In this document: one piece after another, positions 33,118 to 39,104 of the stretch
Numbering within the stretch: position 1 is the stretch's first letter
Layout: each line of letters opens with the position of its first letter
Assembly: GCA_018660305.1 (NCBI GenBank)
Contig: JABJKO010000338.1
Coordinates: forward strand, 1-39,104
Direction of reading: 5' to 3'
Source of the DNA: Rhodospirillaceae bacterium
GTDB lineage: Bacteria; Pseudomonadota; Alphaproteobacteria; MPNO01; UBA2964
DNA length: 39,104 nucleotides
Position numbers and translations under genes: made by a program
The notes under the pieces: model-generated
Seen by the model: the letters and a program-made list of their open reading frames with translations, nothing else
Database searches by the model: none
What the model was told of the DNA's origin: nothing

Positions 33118-33146
33118 GGGCGGCGCCGCAAGGCGCCGCCCTTTTT
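33118..33146 (+). terminator. Rho-independent terminator of the leuCD operon
   Basis: GGGCGGCGCC and GGCGCCGCCC form a perfect 10-bp stem around a GCAA loop, followed by TTTTT. It lies 28 bp after the leuD stop. Confidence 0.92.
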
Positions 33147-33312
33147 GTTTTCCGGCGCTGGCCGTTCTGCATGTGGCGGTCTGGCAGGATTCCTATCGCG
33201 CCGTTTATAGCGTCACCGGTTGACCGCGAGCTCACAGGCGCGGAGTATTTGGAGTAGCGTCGTGCCTGACGTCATCCTCTCGGATCGTTGGTACGGCCAG
33301 AGGAGTATCGCG

Positions 33313-34581
33313 ATGCTTAGCCAGGAAGAAAATGAACGCGTGACGCGGGTCGGTCCCGGCACGCCCATGGGGGAGACCCTGCGGCGGTACTGGATGCCGG
33401 CCCTGCTTGCCTGGGAACTCCCCGAACCCGATTGTCCGCCGGTGCGGATAAAACTGCTGGGCGAGGAACTGGTCGCGTTCCGCGCCACTGATGGCTCCCT
33501 CGGGCTCTTGCAGGAATTCTGTCCTCACCGGCGGGCATCCCTGTGGCTGGGGCGCAATGAGGAGAATGGACTGCGCTGCGTCTATCACGGCTGGAAGTTC
33601 GATGTAACGGGCCAGTGCGTGGAACAGATGAACGAGCCCGAACCGTTCTGCGAAAAGATCCGCGCCACCGCCTATCCCACCGTGGAAAGCGGCGGTGTCA
33701 TCTGGGCCTATATGGGACCCGTGGATAAGCGGCCCCCGGACCCCGGGTTCGAGTGGACCCGGATGCCCGACGGACATTGTTCCGTGAGCAGGGTCAGGGA
33801 GGAATGCAACTGGCTGCAGGCACTGGAGGGGGGCATCGACACCTCCCATTTCACCATCATGCACCGGGTTCTGAACAGCAATTCGTCGGGGCCCGGCATC
33901 CAGGTAGATACGCCGGCGGTCCGGGGCGGTCCGCCAACGCTCGACGTCGACGTCACCGATTACGGCTATGCCTATTTCGGCATCCGTCCGTTGGGAGACT
34001 CCAACTATGCAAGGGGCTATCACTATGTCATGCCGTTCACGCAGATGCGGCCGCCGGATTCCGACGATTCTCAGGTGCATGGCCATTTCTGGGTGCCCAT
34101 GGATGACGAAAACTGCATGGCGTGGAATTTTTATTACAGCTATGGCGATGAGCCCATGGGGGATCAGACGGATCGTCTCCGAAAGGGCGGCAATGCCTAT
34201 GGCAGCCATGTGGATATTGAGAACGGATTCCGATCCATCGCCAACCGGTCCAACGACTGGATGATCGACCGTCAGGCCCAGAAGACAGACACCTTCACCG
34301 GCGTGGATGGTATCAATCTGCAGGACCGGGCGGTGCAGGAAAGCATGGGACGGATCGTGGACCGGTCGCAGGAGCATTTGGGACCGGCGGACAAGGCCAT
34401 CATCGCGGCTCGAAAGCTGTTGCTGGAGGCAGTGGACGTGGTAGAGGCGGGAGGTGACCCGCGCGGTACTGACGCCAGCTATCACGAAGTCCGCGCCATA
34501 GAGAGGGTCCTGCCCGGCGATGCCGACTGGAAGAGTGTGCTGCGGCCTCTGATGTACCCCCAGAGCATCGGCGGACAATAA
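33313..34581 (+). CDS. Rieske aromatic ring-hydroxylating oxygenase, alpha subunit
   Basis: The ATG at 33313 (MLSQEENERVTRVGPGTPMG) has GAGGAG upstream and is preferred to 33220. The Rieske [2Fe-2S] ligands are C70-P-H72 and C89-VY-H92 (FCPHRRASLWLGR, then LRCVYHGWKFD). The catalytic iron domain has NWLQALEGGIDTSHFTIMH, with D and two His as ligands. The start GTPMGETLRRYWMPALLAWELP is typical of phthalate 4,5-dioxygenase-like single-component oxygenases. 422 aa. The FAD monooxygenase gene begins 2 bp after its stop, so they are one operon. No reductase gene lies nearby. The natural substrate is not known; aromatic acid use is likely from context. Confidence 0.88.
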   Translation: MLSQEENERVTRVGPGTPMGETLRRYWMPALLAWELPEPDCPPVRIKLLGEELVAFRATDGSLGLLQEFCPHRRASLWLGRNEENGLRCVYHGWKFDVTGQCVEQMNEPEPFCEKIRATAYPTVESGGVIWAYMGPVDKRPPDPGFEWTRMPDGHCSVSRVREECNWLQALEGGIDTSHFTIMHRVLNSNSSGPGIQVDTPAVRGGPPTLDVDVTDYGYAYFGIRPLGDSNYARGYHYVMPFTQMRPPDSDDSQVHGHFWVPMDDENCMAWNFYYSYGDEPMGDQTDRLRKGGNAYGSHVDIENGFRSIANRSNDWMIDRQAQKTDTFTGVDGINLQDRAVQESMGRIVDRSQEHLGPADKAIIAARKLLLEAVDVVEAGGDPRGTDASYHEVRAIERVLPGDADWKSVLRPLMYPQSIGGQ

Positions 34582-34583
34582 CA

Positions 34584-35792
34584 ATGTCTGACCTGGAACG
34601 CGTCATCGTCGCCGGGGGTGGTCCGGTCGGACTGACCGCCGCCTATCTGCTCGCCACCAAGGGCGTGAAGGTTACCGTGTTCGAGCGCGAAGAACGCGTG
34701 CTGCCGGACTATCGCGCCTCGACCTTTCATCCGGCGACCATGGATCTGTTCGAGGGGACCGGTATCTCCGAGGCGCTGCTAGAGATGGGCATTCAATGCC
34801 CCACCGTGCAGTATCGCAGCTGGACCGACGGCAAGATCGCCGAGTTCGATCATTCGGTCATCAAGGACGATACCGGCTATCCCTTCCGGCTGCAGTGCGA
34901 GCAGTACAAGCTTGCCGGCTGGCTTTACGACCGGATGGTGGAGATGGACGGCGTTGATTTGCTGTACAGCCACGAGGTCATCGGCTTTGATCAGGACGAT
35001 GAGGGTGTCTCGGTTCGCGCGACCGGCCCGTCCGGCGAGGTGATCGTCACCGGCGATTACCTGATCGGCGCCGATGGCGGGCGCAGCACCATCCGCAAGG
35101 AACTGGATATCGGGTTCGAAGGCCATACCTATCCGGACCGCATCCTGGTGATGGGCACCACGCTGGATCTGCGGACCGTCCTGCCCGATCTGGCCTTTGT
35201 GAATTATGTCTCGGATCCGGTCTATTACGGCCACATCCTGAAGATCCCCGATCTGTGGCGCATGAGCACCCCCATTCAGGACGACATGTCCGACGAGGAA
35301 GCGCTGCGCGACGAGGAAATTGAAAAACGCCTGCGCAAGGTCATTCCCGACCTCAAACTGCCGGACATCATGGTCCGCGGCGTCTATACGGCCCATCAGC
35401 GGGTTGCCGATTCATATCGAAAAGGCCGGGCATTTCTGGCTGGCGATGCGGCGCATCTCAATAATCCCAAGGGCGGGATGGGGCTCAATGGCGGCATGCA
35501 TGATGCGTTCGATCTGTGCGCGCGGTTGGTGAAAATCCAGCAGGGTGAGAGCGATGCGGCGGAGCTCGACGGTTACGAGACCCTGCGGCGGCCCGAGGCC
35601 GTCAACGACATCCATCGCCAGACCCAGCAGAACATCAAGAATCTGACCGTGTCGGGGGAGGATGCACGGGCGCAGCTGTTCGATGAATGGCGCCGCAAAT
35701 CCGCGGACCCCGCCGCTGCCCGCGAGATGCTGCTGCAATCCTCCATGATCGCAAGCTTGCGCCGCTGCGGCATGCTGCCGGCGCGGGGGTGA
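34584..35792 (+). CDS. FAD-dependent aromatic monooxygenase (PheA/TfdB/UbiH fold)
   Basis: The 402-aa group A flavoprotein hydroxylase has the N-terminal GxGxxG fold (VIVAGGGPVGLTAAYLLATKGVKVTVFERE), the DG motif (GADGGRSTIRKEL) and the GD motif (AFLAGDAAHLNNPKGGMGLNGGMHDAFDL) for FAD and NAD(P)H. It lacks the C-terminal thioredoxin-like domain of phenol hydroxylase. Such enzymes hydroxylate phenols or 3-hydroxybenzoate-like acids. It shares an operon with the Rieske oxygenase and faces a gentisate dioxygenase gene, so a hydroxylation leading to gentisate is a reasonable guess. The two dispersed palindromes after its stop act as a likely terminator. Confidence 0.86.
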   Translation: MSDLERVIVAGGGPVGLTAAYLLATKGVKVTVFEREERVLPDYRASTFHPATMDLFEGTGISEALLEMGIQCPTVQYRSWTDGKIAEFDHSVIKDDTGYPFRLQCEQYKLAGWLYDRMVEMDGVDLLYSHEVIGFDQDDEGVSVRATGPSGEVIVTGDYLIGADGGRSTIRKELDIGFEGHTYPDRILVMGTTLDLRTVLPDLAFVNYVSDPVYYGHILKIPDLWRMSTPIQDDMSDEEALRDEEIEKRLRKVIPDLKLPDIMVRGVYTAHQRVADSYRKGRAFLAGDAAHLNNPKGGMGLNGGMHDAFDLCARLVKIQQGESDAAELDGYETLRRPEAVNDIHRQTQQNIKNLTVSGEDARAQLFDEWRRKSADPAAAREMLLQSSMIASLRRCGMLPARG

Positions 35793-35809
35793 CGTACACC
35801 CGCTGCCGC

Positions 35810-35876
35810 GGGCCGGTCTGAGACCGGCCCCTACACTATTTGTTGGTGGCCGTAGGGGCGGGTCTAAGACCCGCCC
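35810..35876. repeat. Two palindromic units between convergent genes
   Basis: GGGCCGGTCTGAGACCGGCCC (35810-35830) and GGGCGGGTCTAAGACCCGCCC (35856-35876) are each near-perfect 21-bp palindromes and are flanked by cctac and gtagg, so they also pair with each other. This GTAGGGGC-type unit is a widespread dispersed palindrome (recalled). Lying between the stops at 35792 and 35887, it probably serves as a bidirectional terminator. Confidence 0.75.
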
Positions 35877-35886
35877 GTGCATTGTC

Positions 35887-36960
35887 TCAGGCCGTGCCTT
35901 TGATTTCGCGCCAGATGCCGAGATGTTCCTGGGCGGTGCGGTCGGAATAGCTGAACAGCACGGCATCGCCATCGGACTCGAGCCGGTGGGGCATCCAGCA
36001 GGGGACGCAGAAGATGTCTTTTTCCTTCCAGTCCATGGCGGTGGTCTTTTCGCCGTTGGTCACATGGACCCGGCCCGAGCCCTCCGTCACTGAGTAGACC
36101 ACCCCCTCCGTTGTCCGCCAGGTCTCACCCTTGAACCCCTTGGGCAGGAGCTGCAGGAAGGTCGAGAGCGTCGGCATGGCGCTGTGGCCGGTGGTGGGGT
36201 CGACATATTGCATCTTGAGCCCGAAGCAAGGGTCCCAGTCCGACGCTTCGCGCATCTGTTCCAGCGCGTCGCGCGAGCGCGCATAGGGATAGTTGAAGAT
36301 GGGCGATTCCAGCTTGTCCCAGCTCTCGCCCACGGGGCGCATGTTGGCGCCATAGCGGGCCTGGCTGTCGCCCGGTGGCACCGTATCGGGCGCCTGGTCG
36401 CCGTCATATACCTCAAAGAATAGCGGGCCGAACGCCGCCACCATGGGGATGTCGAGACCGTCCATCCACACCACCGGGCCCTCGCCTTCGTGACCATGGT
36501 CGTGCCACGCCCAGGCCGGGGTGATGATGAAGTCGCCGGGCTCCATATAGGACCGTTCGCCGCCGACGGCCGTGTAGGCACCGTGACCTTCCATGATGAA
36601 CCGCAAAGCGGCCGGTGAATGACGATGGGCCGGGGCGATCTCGCCCGGCATGATCAGCTGAAGACCGGCAAACATGGAATCGACAATGCGGTGGCTGTTA
36701 TCGAGGCCCGGGTTCTCCAGGATCAGTACCCGGCGCTGGGCCTCCTTGGTGGTGATTAACTCGCCGCTTTCCAGCAGCCCCGAGCGGATCTCCTGGTAAT
36801 CCCACAGATGCGGCACCGCATCGATCACCGGCTCCGGCGTCACCAGCCGCCGGTTGACTTCCCACAGGGGCGACAAATCATATTCGGCCATGCGCTCGTA
36901 ATAGGCCTCGCGCTCGGGCCGCAGATTGCTTAGTTCGTTGACCGAGCCGGCATCGCTCAT
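35887..36960 (-). CDS. Gentisate 1,2-dioxygenase (bicupin)
   Basis: The 357-aa enzyme opens the ring of gentisate to maleylpyruvate. It has two cupin domains. The iron site of the first is H112-R-H114 in APAHRHSPAALRFIMEG, followed by SYMEPGDFIITPAWAWHDHGHEG. The second has VYSVTEGSGRVHVTNG. The N-terminal PLWEVNRRLVTPEP is characteristic of the family. The ATG has GGGAG upstream. It follows a small cupin gene by 24 bp on the same strand. No maleylpyruvate isomerase or hydrolase gene is in the window, so the later steps must be encoded elsewhere. 1-hydroxy-2-naphthoate or salicylate dioxygenase activity, from related bicupins, remains possible. Confidence 0.9.
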   Translation of the reverse strand: MSDAGSVNELSNLRPEREAYYERMAEYDLSPLWEVNRRLVTPEPVIDAVPHLWDYQEIRSGLLESGELITTKEAQRRVLILENPGLDNSHRIVDSMFAGLQLIMPGEIAPAHRHSPAALRFIMEGHGAYTAVGGERSYMEPGDFIITPAWAWHDHGHEGEGPVVWMDGLDIPMVAAFGPLFFEVYDGDQAPDTVPPGDSQARYGANMRPVGESWDKLESPIFNYPYARSRDALEQMREASDWDPCFGLKMQYVDPTTGHSAMPTLSTFLQLLPKGFKGETWRTTEGVVYSVTEGSGRVHVTNGEKTTAMDWKEKDIFCVPCWMPHRLESDGDAVLFSYSDRTAQEHLGIWREIKGTA

Positions 36961-36984
36961 GGAATTTCTCCCTTGTGATGTATT

Positions 36985-37515
36985 CTAACGCTTGAGCGAC
37001 TCGCCGGGGATCTCGACACCGGAGACATCCGCGCCGGTGGCGCGCAGTTCCTCCACCAGATCGGGCGGCCAGAACAGCTTGGCGCCGCCATGGCCGGCAT
37101 TGATGGTCATCATCCAGCCGGTCTCGTCGCCGATGACTTCGGCGCCATGCATTTCGTTGGGCGGTACCGAGATGATGTCGAACGGCCCGAGCACGGTTTC
37201 CTGTTCGGCGTTCATCCCCACGGTGATTCTCCATTTGCCCGCCATGACGATAAAGGCTTCCGGTGTCGAGTGGCCGTGAGTCGCGAGACCCTTGCCGGGC
37301 TCACATTTCAGATAGGTGATGTTAAACGCCTCCACCTGATCCAGCGGCGTCGGCTCACCTTTCTGCTCCGCAGGCCGGCCGAGGACGGCATAGCGCTTGC
37401 GCTCGAACCGCTCCAGCAGCATGTCGATAGGCCGGTAGGGCGATTCCCGCTGGTCGATATTGTCAAACCGAAGCACATGGGCCTCGATATCGGGTGTGGC
37501 ATTGTCCGCTGACAT
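36985..37515 (-). CDS. Single-domain cupin protein, 176 aa
   Basis: A single cupin barrel with metal ligands H80-G-H82 and E86 (GKGLATHGHSTPEAFIVMAGKW) and a second motif ending in GPFDIISVPPNEMHGAEVIG with a later His. The opening SADNATPDIEAHVLRFDNIDQRESPYRP has no signal peptide. It is the first gene of a two-gene operon with gentisate dioxygenase; GGAAAGGA precedes the ATG. It may be an accessory dioxygenase or isomerase of the same pathway. Function not known. Confidence 0.8.
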   Translation of the reverse strand: MSADNATPDIEAHVLRFDNIDQRESPYRPIDMLLERFERKRYAVLGRPAEQKGEPTPLDQVEAFNITYLKCEPGKGLATHGHSTPEAFIVMAGKWRITVGMNAEQETVLGPFDIISVPPNEMHGAEVIGDETGWMMTINAGHGGAKLFWPPDLVEELRATGADVSGVEIPGESLKR

Positions 37516-37653
37516 GGCTGTTTCCTTTCCAACGACTCTAATTTGTCATTGTCGGTCGCTGCCGGAAACTGTCAAGCGGTGCGGCGTACCCCTTGCCGGG
37601 TCTTTGTCCCGGGCGCAAAATATCGCCTTGGTGTTCAAGGAAAGGACAGGCCC

Positions 37654-38994
37654 GTGACCACAGCACAGCGGCAGATGAAGCTCGGCATGTTCATGCGCGA
37701 AGCCGGCCACCACATTGCGGCCTGGCGGATGCCGGACGCGCCCAAGAGTCCGGGCAACAATGTGGCGCACATGGCAGGGCTCGCCCAAACCGCCGAACGC
37801 GGTCTGTTCGACATGCTGTTCTGGGCCGATTCGGCGGGCATATGGGGAGGCGACAAGGCCGAACTCAGCCGCATGTGCCGTACCGCCTGGATCGAGCCCT
37901 ATACCATGCTGGCGGGCCTCGCCATGGTGACCAAGCATATCGGGCTCACCTGCACCATGACCTCGACCTATACGGAGCCGTTCAACGTTGCCCGCCATTT
38001 CATGTCGCTGGACGTAATGAGCGGCGGCCGGGCGGCGTGGAATCTGGTGACCTCGGCCAACGAGGCGGAGGCGCAGAATTTCAATCGCGAGGCGCATCTG
38101 GCGAAAACCGACCGCTACGACCGCGCCCGCGAATTCGCCGATGTGGTCCTCGGCCTATGGCGCAGCTGGGACGACGACGCCTTCGTCGAGGACAAAGAAG
38201 AAGGGCTGTTTTTCGATCCCGACCGGCTGCATCTTCTCGATCACGAGGGTGAGCATTTCAAGGTGCGCGGGCCCCTGAACGTGCCGCGCTCGCCGCAGGG
38301 CCATCCGGTGATGATTCAGGCCGGCGCATCAGAAGATGGCCGCGAGCTTGCCGCCGCCACAGGCGAGGTGATTTTCGTTGCCACCCCGACCATCGAGGAG
38401 GCGCGCGCTTACTATTCCGACGTCAAGGCGCGGGTCGCCCGCCACGGGCGCGATCCGGACCATGTGAAGATCATGCCGGGCGCCGGCATCATGGTTGGAC
38501 GGACCGACGAGGAGGCGGAGGAGAAATTCGACCGGCTGCAGAAGCTGATCCACCCGCAGGTGGGCGTACGCCAGCTGTCCAACTATGTCAGCTATGATCT
38601 GTCGAAATTCCCTATCGATGGGCCGCTGCCGCCCATCCCCACCAACGAGGTCTCCAACAGCCGGGTCGAGCTGCTGGTGGAGATGGCGAAGCGCGACAAC
38701 CTCACCATCCGTCAGCTTTATGAGGCCATCTCCGGCAGCCGCGGCCACATGACCCTGCGCGGATCGGTCAAGACGGTGGTCGACACGCTGGAGGAATGGT
38801 TCACCACCGGCGCCGCCGACGGCTTCAACATCCTGTTCCCGACGCTGCCGGGCTCACTCAACGATTTCATCGAGCTGGTGACGCCGGAACTGCAGCGCCG
38901 CGGCCTGTTCCGCACGGAATACGAAGGCACGACGCTCCGCGACAATCTGGGTCTGCCCCGCCCGCCGGATGGGGCGGCGCTGGAGTGCTCGTAG
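37654..38994 (+). CDS. LLM-class flavin monooxygenase (NtaA/SnaA/DszA type)
   Basis: The GTG at 37654 (VTTAQRQMKLGMFMREAGHHIAAWR) has AAGGA about 8 bases upstream and is preferred to 37543; an internal ATG lies at 37675. The 446-aa protein has the bacterial-luciferase TIM-barrel: FDMLFWADSAGIWGG, TCTMTSTYTEPFNVARHFMSLDVMSGGRAAWNLVTSANEAEAQNF, and QAGASEDGRELAAATGEVIFVATPT. These match nitrilotriacetate or dibenzothiophene monooxygenase-like enzymes that use reduced FMN supplied by a separate reductase, which is not encoded here. It is divergent from the cupin-gentisate operon, sharing a 138-bp promoter region. Substrate unknown. Confidence 0.9.
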   Translation: MTTAQRQMKLGMFMREAGHHIAAWRMPDAPKSPGNNVAHMAGLAQTAERGLFDMLFWADSAGIWGGDKAELSRMCRTAWIEPYTMLAGLAMVTKHIGLTCTMTSTYTEPFNVARHFMSLDVMSGGRAAWNLVTSANEAEAQNFNREAHLAKTDRYDRAREFADVVLGLWRSWDDDAFVEDKEEGLFFDPDRLHLLDHEGEHFKVRGPLNVPRSPQGHPVMIQAGASEDGRELAAATGEVIFVATPTIEEARAYYSDVKARVARHGRDPDHVKIMPGAGIMVGRTDEEAEEKFDRLQKLIHPQVGVRQLSNYVSYDLSKFPIDGPLPPIPTNEVSNSRVELLVEMAKRDNLTIRQLYEAISGSRGHMTLRGSVKTVVDTLEEWFTTGAADGFNILFPTLPGSLNDFIELVTPELQRRGLFRTEYEGTTLRDNLGLPRPPDGAALECS

Positions 38995-39085
38995 CTGCTG
39001 GCAGGCAACAGGGACTCCCCACCGCCGGGCGGCTATGCTAGGGAATGCCTCACATTTCAAAGCAAGCCGCTAGCGCGGCCGCGCG

Positions 39086-39104
39086 CCGGCCCACTCCCCC
39101 TCCC
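39086..39104. repeat. Partial second copy of the ffh-rpsP palindrome arm (cut by window end)
   Basis: The last 19 bases (CCGGCCCACTCCCCCTCCC) match the left arm of the 28-bp inverted repeat at 28566 with two changes. The copy runs off the window, so its full form cannot be seen. The DNA between 38995 and this point holds nothing else recognised. Confidence 0.5.

Noticed and set aside
33232..34584. 450-codon open frame on the minus strand across the Rieske gene
   Set aside because: Shadow of the Rieske oxygenase, which has intact metal motifs on the plus strand.
1..39104. tRNA, rRNA, 4.5S RNA, CRISPR arrays, transposons or prophage genes
   Set aside because: No cloverleaf, regularly spaced repeat, SRP RNA core motif, transposase or integrase was recognised on either strand; reading by eye may miss weak cases.

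Overview
The window reads as chromosomal DNA of a free-living alphaproteobacterium, most likely Rhodospirillales-like. Reasons: the gene orders dapF-mtaB-ftsY and ffh-rpsP-rimM-trmD-rplS-leuC-leuD, the presence of DUF2336 and DUF1194 proteins, two perfect CtrA-type TTAA-N7-TTAA boxes, an arginine in the Ffh G4 motif, and high GC with GC-rich dispersed palindromes. No rRNA, tRNA, CRISPR array, transposase or phage gene was recognised. The lineage is an inference from gene content.

Layout. 1-3789: the 3' end of pgk, a ferritin-like protein and a two-gene flavoprotein/[2Fe-2S] module. 3790-6909: an unusual accessory locus. A sigma54-type promoter precedes a 54-residue Tat-signal peptide ending in Ser. 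It is followed by a nucleotidyltransferase-like gene and a divergent PqqD-HprK-like kinase fusion, with a CtrA box between those two. 6912-9248: an orphan molybdenum hydroxylase large subunit. 9411-14719: DUF2336 protein, a small ORF, a Nudix hydrolase and the dapF-mtaB-ftsY operon. 15095-18103: a small membrane protein, two tandem DUF1194 proteins and a PPP-fold protein that has lost its metal ligands. 18176-22520: two tandem VOC proteins, an EamA transporter, a thioredoxin-fold/2OG-Fe(II) oxygenase fusion and a DUF454 protein. 22599-25469: katA and oxyR, divergent around an OxyR-like operator, then a PilZ protein. 25599-27033: an orphan substrate-binding protein and a second sigma54-type promoter in front of a small ORF. 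27198-33089: ffh, rpsP, rimM, trmD, rplS, leuC and leuD. 33313-38994: aromatic-degradation genes (Rieske oxygenase, FAD hydroxylase, gentisate dioxygenase, cupin, LLM monooxygenase).

The most interesting signal links two distant places. The regions upstream of the 54-aa peptide and of the 69-aa ORF at 26824 share a nearly identical -24/-12 promoter. Both also carry the same 21-bp imperfect dyad centred about 97-98 bp upstream of the predicted transcription start. This looks like a sigma54/enhancer-binding-protein regulon that controls very small products. The genes beside the first peptide encode a leader-binding-type PqqD domain fused to an HprK-like kinase, plus a nucleotidyltransferase. 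They suggest a post-translationally modified, exported peptide without the lasso cyclase and protease usually found with such kinases. All functions are read from motifs and context; no database search was possible.
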